Shown: positions 46,130 to 54,438, counted from the first letter of the stretch. The stretch is 64,000 nt of DNA from Rhodospirillales bacterium (GCA_016712595.1 JADJQT010000002.1:186001-250000), one strand, 5' to 3'. Notes: generated by a model not told the origin, from the letters alone. A program made the numbers and translations.

Positions 46130-47248
46130 TCACGGACCCGGCGATAGTGCGGCGGGCTCGCCTATGGTGATCGCGCGGCGGACCTCGTCGGTGAGCACGC
46201 CCAGCGGCATTGGCCGCTGGCAGTCGGGCAGGGCGACGACGTCGTAGAGCTCGCCGATGTCGCCCTCGATGTGCAGCCAGTGAACGAGGTCGCCCGAAGC
46301 AAGGTCGATGATGACGATCCCGCATCGCGCGTCGACGTCGCGCTCGGCAAGCGCCCGGTCGAGCGCAAGGCCGGAAAAGGCCATGTCGCGACGGGGCTTG
46401 GAAAGTCCGGCGATGGCAAAATCCTTGTGAAAGGCAAGGCCGCGCAGATAACCGGGGCAGAAGGTCATCCGCTGGAAGGCGCCGGTCGCGCGGTTGACCT
46501 CGCCGAACCAGCCAGTACCGGACTCGAGTACGAACAGCCGGTCCCGCCACAGCCGCGGCGAGTGCGGCATCGATAACCCGGTGGTCAGCAGCCGGTCGGC
46601 GTCGATGTCGACGAGGCAGCCGCCGTCCTCGCGCCGGTCGCGCCAGCCGGAGGCCGCGTCGCTTCGGCAGATCGCCGAGGCGTAGCGCGGCCGGCCGTCC
46701 GCCATCGCCATGCCGTTGAGATGGCAGCGGTCCTCGGCGGCGATCTTGCTGATGAACGGCGGCTTCCATAGCGGCACGAAGCTATGGGCGTCCGACGGCC
46801 GGGCGAGGCACGAGTAGAGCGTGTTGACGAAGACCGCCCGCCCGCCAGCGTCGACGCCGATGTCATGAATGTCGAGATCGCCGGTGGTATAGGCGACGCG
46901 CGGAACGAACAGCCGGTCGTAGCCGCCGCGCGTCTCGCCCGGCGCCAGCACGTTGCGGAAGTTCCACAGCTGGTAGAGCGAGCTCATCCACATCTGCTCG
47001 CCATCGCACCACAGCCCCATGCAGCGCGGAAAGCTGCGGTTGGCGAAATGAAAGCGGCCGTTGTCCTGCAGGCCGACGAGAAACATCAGCCCCGCCTGGT
47101 AGGTGGTGAAACCGAGGCTCAGCTTATGCTCGGCCATGAACGCGGTGAGCTGGCGCGAGGCGAGAAAGCGGAACTGCGGGACCGGCAGGGCGGCGGCAGG
47201 TGCAGGATGGTCAGCGGTGGCGGCGAGCTGGGTGGTCATCGAACTCAT
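46130..47248 (-). CDS. TIGR03032 (DUF4915)-type conserved protein of unknown function
   Basis: 372 residues from ATG 47248 (MSSMTTQLAATADHP) or 369 from the adjacent ATG 47239. The sequence SRQLTAFMAEHKLSLGFTTY, LWCDGEQMWMSSLYQLWNF, DIHDIGVDAGGRAVFVNTLY and HLNGMAMADGRPRY match the TIGR03032 family as I remember it. The regular WxxxLFxxxSGTGWFGEVN-like repeats suggest a beta-propeller. No signal peptide. It lies 108 bases downstream of two RTX-like genes on the same strand and may be part of their locus; the biochemical role is not known. Confidence 0.75.
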   Translation of the reverse strand: MSSMTTQLAATADHPAPAAALPVPQFRFLASRQLTAFMAEHKLSLGFTTYQAGLMFLVGLQDNGRFHFANRSFPRCMGLWCDGEQMWMSSLYQLWNFRNVLAPGETRGGYDRLFVPRVAYTTGDLDIHDIGVDAGGRAVFVNTLYSCLARPSDAHSFVPLWKPPFISKIAAEDRCHLNGMAMADGRPRYASAICRSDAASGWRDRREDGGCLVDIDADRLLTTGLSMPHSPRLWRDRLFVLESGTGWFGEVNRATGAFQRMTFCPGYLRGLAFHKDFAIAGLSKPRRDMAFSGLALDRALAERDVDARCGIVIIDLASGDLVHWLHIEGDIGELYDVVALPDCQRPMPLGVLTDEVRRAITIGEPAALSPGP

Positions 47249-47356
47249 TCGGCAAGCATTACGATCGGCAGAGCGGGGACGCACAAGAACAACGCGCGGG
47301 GGAGGAAGTCCCCATCCCCGGTGCGCCGCGGGCTCCATGCTAGCACGCCGCCACGA

Positions 47357-49705
47357 TCATGCGATCAGGATGACACCGCTGTCGATGAGTTGCTGGAGGC
47401 TGAGGGTGGTCGTGAAGTCGTTCAGACGGACGAGATCGTAAGTCGTCCCAAAAAAGTCCCCCTGCACGATCGTACTGGTGCCATCGGTCGAAAGGCCGCT
47501 GACGTGAGGGTATGGAGCTCCGCTGAAGTCGAGGACGTCGCCGGCTGCGAAGTCGGTGATGGTATCGACCGGCGGTTGCCACGTAAAAGTCGGCGAGGCG
47601 ATGTTCTCGAAGTCGCCGTTCGTCCAAACGAACCGGTCGGTGCCGGGACCCCCGGTCATGCTGTCCGCGCCCAGTCCCCCTTGAAGGACGTCGTTGCCCT
47701 TGCCGCCGATCAGCGTATCGCCGAACAGGCCGTCGCGACCGGTGAACGTGCCGTCGATGTGGAGCAAAATGTCGGAACGGAGAGTATCGTTGGTATCGCC
47801 GATCAGCGTATCGTTGCCCTCACCACCGACCAGGATGTCCTGAAAGGCGGTCACCGTATCATCGCTGCCGCCGACGATGCCGATATAGGGGGCATCGCTC
47901 TGACCGCCGATCTTGAAGGCGTCGCCGACCAGCAGGTCGTCGCCAGCGCCGCCTTGCAAGGTGTCGTTGAACGCCGAGACCGCATTGCTGGCACCGCCGA
48001 GTGCCACAGTCGAACCGCTGCCGTCGCCCCCGGCATTGACGCTGAGATCAAGTGTACCCTCATACGCGGTATTGGGGTCGCTGATGAGGATGTCGCCGAC
48101 CAATGTATCGGCACCGTCATCCCCTTCGAGACGGTCATTGAAGGCCACCGCAAGGTTGGCATCGCCACCCGTCCCGCCCGCTCCGGCGGCATAGGCTTCG
48201 CCCTTGCCATCGCCGCCATTGCCCGCCGCGGCGGTCAGCGAGAGGTCCCCATTAGAGTTGCTCACCTCGATGTCGCCGACCAGCCAGTCATTACCGTCGC
48301 CGCCCCTCAAGTCGTCCGAGAAGGCATGGACCGAATTCGTACTGCCGCCGTTGCCGCCGTTGCCGTAGTAATTGTTGGTCGTGGCAGTCACCGAACCGCC
48401 GGAACCGGCGGCGACGCTGAGGCTCAGCGCGCCGGTGGAATCGAACAGTGCGACGTCGCCGACGACGCGATCGGCGCCGGTGCCGCCGAGCATCAGATCA
48501 TTGAAGCCGCCGGCGTAATTCGCGCCTCCACCAGCGCCACCCGACGGACCCTGGTAGGTTCCGATCAACGAGGCGTCGTGTCCGCAACCGGCGGAAACGG
48601 CGAGGCCAACGTCGCCCGCGGACAGCTGGTTATAGACATCGCCGACCACCGTATCGTCGCCATTCCCGGCGACGACGTGGTCGTTGCCGACGAGCGCGGC
48701 GTTGCCGTCGGTGCCGTGTCCGCCGGTCGTATCGCCAAAACGGCCCGCGGCACCATTTCCACCGTCACCCGCCGAAACGACTCCGGTGGTTGTGCCATGG
48801 CTGGAAAACCTCAGAACATCGCCAGAGATCAGGTCATTGCCATCGCCGCCGCGTAGTGTGTCGCTCGCCGCGAACGCGCGGTTATCATCGCCACTGCCTG
48901 CGACACTATACCCACTCGCACCAACACCGGCGGCGACACTCAGCGCGACCGTTCCGAACTCAAAGGTCGAAAGGACGTCACCGGCGAGCACATCGTCGCC
49001 GCCTGCGGCGACCAGCGAGTCGGCAAAACCTCGTGCAATGTTGTCTGATCCGCCAGCCTGCGGAAAGGCTTCGAAATAATGACCACGAGATGCGACGGCG
49101 GCGCCGTGGCCGACGGAAATGGCGAGAGTCGTATTGCCGAGCGCGACCGATCGGAAGACATCGCCAGCCAAAACGTCGTCGCCGTCGACTCCATTGATCG
49201 TGTCCGCAAAGGCACGTGCGAGGTTGTTCGATCCGCCGCTACCAACCGGTGCCGCCGCGGTCGAGCCGCCGTCGCCGACGGCGATCGAAAGGTCAACATC
49301 ACCCTTGCCGCTGGCCAGCACGTCGCCGGCTATGACATCGTCGCCAGCTCCACCGTAGAGCGAATCGTTGAACGCGAACGCCCGGGCATTGCTGCCGCCC
49401 GAGCCCGCGGAAGAGTACGTGTAGTCTGGATAACTGTACCGGGTCTTCCCGCCGGCGCCGACACGGCAGAGCAGCGCGGCGTCTCCGCCGCCGCTGACCA
49501 GAACATCGCCGACGATCAGATCGGCGCCGTCCGATCCGCTCAGCGTCTGCGCAAAGCCGCGCACGATCTCGCCATCGGCACCGCCGACGACGCTATCGGC
49601 GTTGCCGGCGCCAAGCGTCAGGCCGGCGCCGCTTCCGTCCTCGTTGGTGATGTCGCCGACAAGACGCGCCAACCCTGCCGGCCAGACCGGCGCAATGAGT
49701 CCCAT
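47357..49705 (-). CDS. RTX-like repeat protein 1, probable type I secreted
   Basis: 782 residues, no signal peptide. After a 54-residue N-terminus come eleven repeats averaging about 55 residues. Each starts with a calcium-type motif (for example LRGGDGNDWLVGDI), then GxxxLxxxAGxGG, a Gly/Ser-rich spacer and AFxDT that leads into the next. From residue 665 there is a compact RTX block (GGKGNDVLQGGLGADSMTGG), then DRFVW, VDTITDFAAGDVLDFSG and a C-terminus LQQLIDSGVILIA resembling type I secretion signals. Function unknown: an adhesin, matrix or surface-layer protein is possible. Paralog of the gene at 49863-52262. Confidence 0.82.
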   Translation of the reverse strand: MGLIAPVWPAGLARLVGDITNEDGSGAGLTLGAGNADSVVGGADGEIVRGFAQTLSGSDGADLIVGDVLVSGGGDAALLCRVGAGGKTRYSYPDYTYSSAGSGGSNARAFAFNDSLYGGAGDDVIAGDVLASGKGDVDLSIAVGDGGSTAAAPVGSGGSNNLARAFADTINGVDGDDVLAGDVFRSVALGNTTLAISVGHGAAVASRGHYFEAFPQAGGSDNIARGFADSLVAAGGDDVLAGDVLSTFEFGTVALSVAAGVGASGYSVAGSGDDNRAFAASDTLRGGDGNDLISGDVLRFSSHGTTTGVVSAGDGGNGAAGRFGDTTGGHGTDGNAALVGNDHVVAGNGDDTVVGDVYNQLSAGDVGLAVSAGCGHDASLIGTYQGPSGGAGGGANYAGGFNDLMLGGTGADRVVGDVALFDSTGALSLSVAAGSGGSVTATTNNYYGNGGNGGSTNSVHAFSDDLRGGDGNDWLVGDIEVSNSNGDLSLTAAAGNGGDGKGEAYAAGAGGTGGDANLAVAFNDRLEGDDGADTLVGDILISDPNTAYEGTLDLSVNAGGDGSGSTVALGGASNAVSAFNDTLQGGAGDDLLVGDAFKIGGQSDAPYIGIVGGSDDTVTAFQDILVGGEGNDTLIGDTNDTLRSDILLHIDGTFTGRDGLFGDTLIGGKGNDVLQGGLGADSMTGGPGTDRFVWTNGDFENIASPTFTWQPPVDTITDFAAGDVLDFSGAPYPHVSGLSTDGTSTIVQGDFFGTTYDLVRLNDFTTTLSLQQLIDSGVILIA
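47714..49543 (-). repeat. Eleven-copy protein repeat within RTX-like protein 1
   Basis: Residues 55-664 divide without remainder into eleven units of 61, 54, 61, 53, 60, 61, 61, 60, 57, 42 and 40 residues. The unit is a pair of RTX nonapeptide-like turns (xxFxDTLxG GxGxDxLxG D) followed by a ~37-residue spacer with a short beta-strand pattern and Gly-rich turns. The last two units lack most of the spacer. DNA identity between units is low, so the array is old rather than freshly amplified. Confidence 0.8.
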
Positions 49706-49715
49706 GTGCGTTGAT

Positions 49716-49724
49716 CCCCCCCCC
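49716..49724 (-). repeat. G9 homopolymer in the Shine-Dalgarno region of RTX-like protein 1
   Basis: Nine C on the plus strand, hence AAGGGGGGGGG on the coding strand, ends ten bases before ATG 49705 and forms the ribosome-binding site. A change in tract length would alter the strength or spacing of the site. Homopolymers of this kind are switch points in phase-variable surface genes of other bacteria. Given the indel errors elsewhere in this sequence, the true length is uncertain. Confidence 0.6.
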
Positions 49725-49746
49725 TTAAGAAGAAACGAACTTTGCT

Positions 49747-49775
49747 ATTTTAAACGTTGCACTGCCAAGTGTCAG
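49747..49775 (-). promoter_or_regulatory. Candidate promoter of RTX-like protein 1
   Basis: On the minus strand CTGACA (49775-49770) and TAAAAT (49752-49747) are separated by 17 bases, close to the housekeeping consensus. Transcription would begin near 49740, leaving a leader of about 35 bases that contains the G9 tract. It shows that this paralog can be expressed independently of the one upstream. The rest of the 157-base gap contains no gene. Confidence 0.55.
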
Positions 49776-49862
49776 ACGGCGCCTTTGGCCGGAACCATCA
49801 GCATAACACTCTGCCCGAGCTCCAACAATCACAGGCCAGAAGAAACAGCCGAGGCCAGCGGA

Positions 49863-52262
49863 TCAGGCGATCAGGATGACGCCGCTGTCGATGAGGTCCT
49901 GGACGTCAAGGGCCGTGGTAAAACCGGCGAGCCGGACGAAGTCATCGTGGCTGGGGCCACCGCTTGCGTTTACGCCGACGATGGTCGCCCCGCCGTCGAC
50001 GCGCAGCGAGATGTAGGTCGCATCCGGCGCAACGCCGACCGGGAAATTGAACGCGGCGAAGTAGCCGCTGAGATCGAGGGTATCATTAAGGTCGAAGTCG
50101 GTGATCGTATCGACCGGCGGCAGGCCAGGGGCAAAACTCAGATCGTCGAGCGTCCAGACGAAGCGGTCGGCACCTCCACCGCCGGACAGGGTGTCCGTGC
50201 CGAGCCCGCCGGCGATGACGTCGTCGCCGCCTCCGCCCGCCAGCGTGTCGGCGAACATCAACGGCAGGCCGCCGAACGTACCGCCCGGCGAGAGAAGCGC
50301 GGAAAAGCCGGCGGCGCCGTCAAAGAAATCGCCATAGAGCGTATCGTTACCGTCGCCGCCATCGAGGCGGTCGCGAAAGGCGGTCATTTGATTGCCGGCG
50401 TCGCCCGCGGCATCGATCCGCAGGATCAGGCGCTGGTCGAGGGTATCGATGGCCAAGAACACGTCGCCAACCAGCAGATCATCGCCGTTACCGCCCGCGA
50501 GCGTATCGTCGAACGCCTGCACGACGTTGTCCGCGCCACCGTTGGCGGCGCCTGCGGCACCCTGCGCGCCGACGCGGACGCTCAGCGTTGCCCGGGTCAA
50601 TTCAAACGGCGCGCCATCGGCGAACGACGCGGCGAGATCGCCGACGAGAACGTCGTTGCCGTCGCCCCCGGTCAGGATGTCGTTAAAGGCGGCCGCCGTA
50701 TTGTTCGCTCCGCCCGTCCCGCCAATGCGGTCGTAACCATAGCCGCCACAGCCGGCGGACGCAGCCAGCAGGATCGTGCCGGATGCATGGTCCGACAGGA
50801 CGTCACCTGCGAGGGTGTCCGCGCCGCCGCCGCCGTCGAGCGTATCGTTGAATCCGCTTGTCCGGTTGGCATCGCCGCCGTCGCCGCCGAGGGTGCCGTA
50901 GCTGCTGACGCCGCCGCTGCCTGCCGCCGCCAACAATGTCATCGCACCGTCATCGTCGAGCCCGCGCGCGTCGCCGACGATAAGGTCGGCGCCGTTGCCG
51001 CCGCTGAGCAGGTCATGGAAGGCACCCACATCATTGTCGCTGCCCCCGTTGCCGCCGACCCCGGCATCGCTGGGGAGTGTGGCGCCGCTCCCCGCCTCGG
51101 CGGTCAGGGAGACGTCGCCCGACGCGCTGACGTGTGCCACGTCGCCGACGAGCACGTCGTCACCGTTGACGCCGAAGAGCACATCCATCGCCGCTCGGTC
51201 GAAATGACCGCTGCCGCCTTCCGCCGCGATCGTCGTGCCGATCTCGCCGTAAATCGCCGTGCCGCCACCGCCCGCGGAGACGAGAATCTCGGCGCGGTCG
51301 TGACTGAACAGGCGATAGACGTCGCCGATCATGACGTCGCCACCGTCGCCACCGCGCAAGGTGTCGTCAAACGCGAAGATACGCCCGTCGCCGCCGCCGT
51401 TGCCGCCGGGTGATCCGTCTCCGCCATCACCGGCCGCAGCGGCGAGATGAACCACGCCGGAATCGCTGATACCGAAGACGTCCCCGACGAGCGTATCGTC
51501 GCCGGACGTGCCGATCAGCGAATCGTCGAACGCCCGGACGACGGCGTCGGTGCCGCCGTCGGCGCCGATCCCGCTGGCGGCGTCGGCGCCGGTCCCCGCA
51601 AGGGCGTCGAGGGTAATATCGCCGATGGCGAACGCGCGGTGAACGTCACCGACAATGAGATCATTGCCATCACCGCCCAGCAGGGTGTCGTTGAACGCGC
51701 GGATGGTGTCGGCGTTGCCTGCAAGGCCGCTGAGCGCCACGCTCGACGAGCCGCCACGGCCGCTGTCGGCAGTCAGGGTAATCAGCCCCTTTCCCGCCGA
51801 GAAGACATCGCCGACCAACCGATCATCGCCGAGCCCGCCCAAAAGCTGATCGTCGAAGGCGGTGAGCTGGCCGCTATCGCCCCCGCGACCGGCACCAATC
51901 GCCCCCTGCGCGGCCGAGACCTCGCCGCCGGCGCCGGCGAGGGCGAGAAGGCCGACGGTCCCCCCGCTGCCGGCGAGGACATCGCCTGCGACGGTATCGT
52001 CGCCGGCCAGGCCGTTCAGCGTCTGAAGCGCGACGGTCGCGATCTCTGCATCCACGCCGTCCACGGACTCCTCGGCGTTTGCGGCCTCGGCGGCGAGGGC
52101 GACGCGGGCGCCCGCCGGCACCTCGGCGTCACCTGCCAGCCAGTCGTTGACGGAGGTGGCCGCCTCTGCGGCTGCGGTGCTGAAAGCGTCAATCGATTCA
52201 TGCGCGGCGACGAGGCTGCTGATAGCGTCAGCGCTCCGCAAGCGAAAGGTTTGCGTGCCCAT
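49863..52262 (-). CDS. RTX-like repeat protein 2, probable type I secreted
   Basis: 799 residues, no signal peptide; a GAAGGGAC Shine-Dalgarno precedes the start. The 81-residue N-terminus is Ala/Glu-rich and helical-looking (FRLRSADAISSLVAAHESID), unlike that of paralog 1. Eleven repeats follow (residues 82-673), with units such as LLGGDGNDLIVGDVHRAFAI, then the same terminal block: LAGGGGDDVIAGGLGTDTLS, DRFVW, VDTITDFDLNDTLDLSG and VQDLIDSGVILIA. The secretion-type tail is nearly identical to that of paralog 1. Export by an ABC transporter/TolC machine is inferred; none is encoded in this window. Confidence 0.82.
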   Translation of the reverse strand: MGTQTFRLRSADAISSLVAAHESIDAFSTAAAEAATSVNDWLAGDAEVPAGARVALAAEAANAEESVDGVDAEIATVALQTLNGLAGDDTVAGDVLAGSGGTVGLLALAGAGGEVSAAQGAIGAGRGGDSGQLTAFDDQLLGGLGDDRLVGDVFSAGKGLITLTADSGRGGSSSVALSGLAGNADTIRAFNDTLLGGDGNDLIVGDVHRAFAIGDITLDALAGTGADAASGIGADGGTDAVVRAFDDSLIGTSGDDTLVGDVFGISDSGVVHLAAAAGDGGDGSPGGNGGGDGRIFAFDDTLRGGDGGDVMIGDVYRLFSHDRAEILVSAGGGGTAIYGEIGTTIAAEGGSGHFDRAAMDVLFGVNGDDVLVGDVAHVSASGDVSLTAEAGSGATLPSDAGVGGNGGSDNDVGAFHDLLSGGNGADLIVGDARGLDDDGAMTLLAAAGSGGVSSYGTLGGDGGDANRTSGFNDTLDGGGGADTLAGDVLSDHASGTILLAASAGCGGYGYDRIGGTGGANNTAAAFNDILTGGDGNDVLVGDLAASFADGAPFELTRATLSVRVGAQGAAGAANGGADNVVQAFDDTLAGGNGDDLLVGDVFLAIDTLDQRLILRIDAAGDAGNQMTAFRDRLDGGDGNDTLYGDFFDGAAGFSALLSPGGTFGGLPLMFADTLAGGGGDDVIAGGLGTDTLSGGGGADRFVWTLDDLSFAPGLPPVDTITDFDLNDTLDLSGYFAAFNFPVGVAPDATYISLRVDGGATIVGVNASGGPSHDDFVRLAGFTTALDVQDLIDSGVILIA
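50244..52019 (-). repeat. Eleven-copy protein repeat within RTX-like protein 2
   Basis: Residues 82-673 hold eleven units averaging about 54 residues with the same plan as paralog 1: LxGGxGxDxLVGDV, a short linker, GxxxLxxxAGxGG, a glycine-rich spacer and AFxDT. As in paralog 1 the last two units are shortened. The match in unit number and in the position of short units points to duplication of the whole gene after the array had formed. Confidence 0.8.
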
Positions 52263-52298
52263 CGTCTTGTCCCTTCGACTCTGACGGCGTCCGCCATT

Positions 52299-52324
52299 TC
52301 ATTCCCTGGGGTCATTCCCTGGGG
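52299..52324. repeat. Perfect 13-base tandem direct repeat upstream of RTX-like protein 2
   Basis: TCATTCCCTGGGG occurs twice without a gap (52299-52311, 52312-52324), and a weaker third copy (CTCATTCCGAGG) starts at about 52332. It lies 37-62 bases upstream of the RTX2 start codon, in the 358-base divergent gap (52263-52620). Phased repeats in such a place are often operator sites; no regulator can be named. The remainder of the gap has the promoter at 52401 and no gene. Confidence 0.6.
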
Positions 52325-52400
52325 CCGGCGGCTCATTCCGAGGATGATTAGTAGCGTCCAGTAGTGGGCCTTCCTAGCTTTGGCTTGCCTGCGCGCAATT

Positions 52401-52428
52401 TTGTGACAGCCTGTGAAACGGGTAATAA
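52401..52428 (+). promoter_or_regulatory. Candidate promoter of the DUF599-like gene
   Basis: TTGTGA at 52401-52406 and TAATAA at 52423-52428 with a 16-base spacer, in the AT-richer part of the divergent gap. It points towards the gene starting at 52621 and would give a leader of about 185 bases. Short frames inside that leader have no Shine-Dalgarno and look like chance. Confidence 0.45.
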
Positions 52429-52620
52429 CCGTCATGCGAGAAGAAGCGTTGATCCTGAGCGGGGTAGGAACGAGCGTTGGACGACTCGCCTGGCGTAGCC
52501 CCTCGCCAGCGGATCACGCCCCGGCGGCCGGGAAGCGATGGCCGATCATCGCGGGATGCGGGCAGCGGCGCGACGGCTTCGCGCCAGTTGTTGGTTGCGA
52601 ACGAGGAGAGAAAGAGCACC

Positions 52621-53376
52621 ATGGCGGGCGAATTCTCCACGCTGGATATCGTCGCCGTTACCAACTTCTTCGTCGTCTGGGTCGTCTACCAGGCCCTGTT
52701 TGACGGGCGATGGCGACGCCGCACGAGCATCAATGCCGCGCTCGCGTCGCTGCGCCGCCATTGGATGCGCGCGTTGCTGGTGCGTGAGAACCGCATCGTC
52801 GACTCGACGCTGGTCGGGCACGTCATCCACAGCGCGTCCTTTTTCGCGTCAACGACGATGTTCGTCGTCGCCGGACTGATCGGCGTGCTGGGATCGGCCG
52901 ACCGTATCTACGCCGCCATCGGCAACATCACCCTCCTGCTCGGCGGCGGCCAGAGGCTGTTCGAATGGAAGGTCGTGCTGCTCATCGCGATATTTATTTA
53001 TGCTTTTTTCAAGTTCACCTGGGCGCTGCGCCAGTTCAACTACTTCTCCGCGGTCGTGGGTAGCGCTCCGGACGCGCGCCGCGAGTCCATCGACGTCGAT
53101 GCCTACGCCGAACGGATGGCGGCGGTGCTGACGTATGCGGTCGGCGAGCTGAATGCCGGCGTGCGCGCCTACTACTTCGCCTTCGCCGCGTTCGGCTGGT
53201 TCATCGATCCGCGGGTTTTTATCGTTGCGACCGTGCTGATGGTTCTCGTCATCGCCCGCCGCCAACTCGTCTCGCCGACGGCAAAGGCGCTGCGCGAACA
53301 CGGCAAATGTCTCGATGACCGACGCGAAGGCGTCGCGGACGATTACCGCGAAGGCGTCGCGGACGATCGCCGTTGA
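52621..53376 (+). CDS. DUF599-like integral membrane protein
   Basis: 251 residues from ATG 52621, with AGGAGAGAAAG upstream. Four hydrophobic segments: about 8-24, 70-90, 117-137 and 178-205. Features such as TNFFVVWVVYQ, the conserved RENRIVDSTLVGHVIHS, FKFTWALRQFNYFSAVVG and NAGVRAYYFAFAAFGWF match DUF599 proteins as I recall the family. The charged C-terminus carries an 8-residue repeat (REGVADDY/REGVADDR) from a 21-base direct repeat at 53323-53343 and 53347-53367. Function unknown. Confidence 0.75.
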   Translation: MAGEFSTLDIVAVTNFFVVWVVYQALFDGRWRRRTSINAALASLRRHWMRALLVRENRIVDSTLVGHVIHSASFFASTTMFVVAGLIGVLGSADRIYAAIGNITLLLGGGQRLFEWKVVLLIAIFIYAFFKFTWALRQFNYFSAVVGSAPDARRESIDVDAYAERMAAVLTYAVGELNAGVRAYYFAFAAFGWFIDPRVFIVATVLMVLVIARRQLVSPTAKALREHGKCLDDRREGVADDYREGVADDRR

Positions 53377-53484
53377 AACTTTACCCGGACGAGATCACCA
53401 GCACTTGCGCGCTTAACCCGACGGGGGTAGTTTTTTTGCTAAACGTGCCCGTTTACGCCGAAGTCTTGAGCAGGGAGCACCGGC

Positions 53485-54261
53485 ATGCATAGACGATCCG
53501 TCCTTAAAGGCGTCGCAATGGGGCTCATGAGCGTTTGCCCGGTGTGTGCCGCGCTGACGAGAGCTGCTGCTGGCGAGGGGCACGGCCCGCACTGGGACTA
53601 CGAAGGTGACGCGGGACCGATGCTCTGGGGAGATCTTGAGCCGGCATTTAAGGCGTGCGCGCTGGGAACCCAGCAATCGCCGATCGATATCGGAGCGGCG
53701 ATCCCCGCCGAGCTCGGCAGTCTCGATATCGCCTGGAAGCCTATTCCCCTGCGCATCATCAACAATGGCCATACCATCCAGGTGAACTGCGAGCCGGGCA
53801 GTACCGCCCACATTGCCGGCAAGTCGTACGCTCTTGCCCAGTTTCATTTCCATCATCCAAGCGAGCATCTTCTCGTCGGCAACCACTTTGAAATGGAAGC
53901 GCACTTCGTTCATCTGTCTGCCGAACGGGAAATCGCCGTCGTCGGCGCCTTCATCCGCGCGGGGAGTGAAAATAAAGCACTGGCTCCCGTGTTTGACGCC
54001 ATGCCGGAGAGCGCCGGCCCGGAGCAGGTGGTGGCAGGCGTGGTCGTCACTCCCGAAGACGTGCTGCCGCAGGATCGGACGTACTTTCGCTACTTTGGCT
54101 CCTTGACGACACCGCCGTGTTCCGAAGGTGTGCTGTGGACGGTACTGCGCGACCCGATCGAGGCGTCGGCGGAGCAGATTGGACGATTTGCCACGTTGTT
54201 CCCGATGGATGCGCGGCCGACGCAATCGCTCAACAACCGGTTCGTCCTGCAGAACATCTGA
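53485..54261 (+). CDS. Alpha-class carbonic anhydrase, probably Tat-exported
   Basis: 258 residues. The N-terminus HRRSVLKGVAMG followed by a hydrophobic stretch is a twin-arginine-type signal (about 1-30). The zinc ligands are predicted at His121 and His123 (QFHFHHPSEH) and His140 (MEAHFVH), as in human CA II His94, 96 and 119. GTQQSPIDI, GSLTTPPCSEGVLWTVL and the C-terminal NNRFV complete the family pattern. It interconverts CO2 and bicarbonate in the periplasm. Start ATG 53485 follows GGGAG. Confidence 0.93.
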   Translation: MHRRSVLKGVAMGLMSVCPVCAALTRAAAGEGHGPHWDYEGDAGPMLWGDLEPAFKACALGTQQSPIDIGAAIPAELGSLDIAWKPIPLRIINNGHTIQVNCEPGSTAHIAGKSYALAQFHFHHPSEHLLVGNHFEMEAHFVHLSAEREIAVVGAFIRAGSENKALAPVFDAMPESAGPEQVVAGVVVTPEDVLPQDRTYFRYFGSLTTPPCSEGVLWTVLRDPIEASAEQIGRFATLFPMDARPTQSLNNRFVLQNI

Positions 54262-54438
54262 GGCCCATCCCAGTCCTCAGCCGCGTTTGTCATCGTCGCC
54301 CGAGGCTCCTGCCACCGGGTGACCGTCGTGTGTTCGCGGCCGCCTTCGTCGCCCTTGCCTTGAGTCGGTGCGATGGCCGATCATTCGGCCATCGCACCGG
54401 CATGGCACCGATCGACGGGGGAGGCCGACCTGGCACGC

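Noticed and set aside
46784..48856. 690-codon plus-strand open frame
   Set aside because: It is antisense to the repeat region of RTX-like protein 1 and to the TIGR03032-type gene; the repetitive GC-rich coding strand keeps the opposite frame open. No domain, no ribosome-binding site, periodic repeats that mirror the sense protein.
49602..51413. 603-codon plus-strand open frame
   Set aside because: Antisense shadow of RTX-like protein 2 for the same reason; the predicted protein shows only mirrored repeats.
47714..52019. Possible CRISPR array because of many repeats
   Set aside because: The periodicity is at protein level, with unit lengths varying from 40 to 61 codons and low DNA identity, inside two long coding frames.
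53413..53440. Terminator or promoter before the carbonic anhydrase gene
   Set aside because: A CCC-GAC-GGG stem followed by T7 is too weak for an intrinsic terminator, and the overlapping TTGCGC/TAGTTT pair is a poor promoter match; I could not decide between them.
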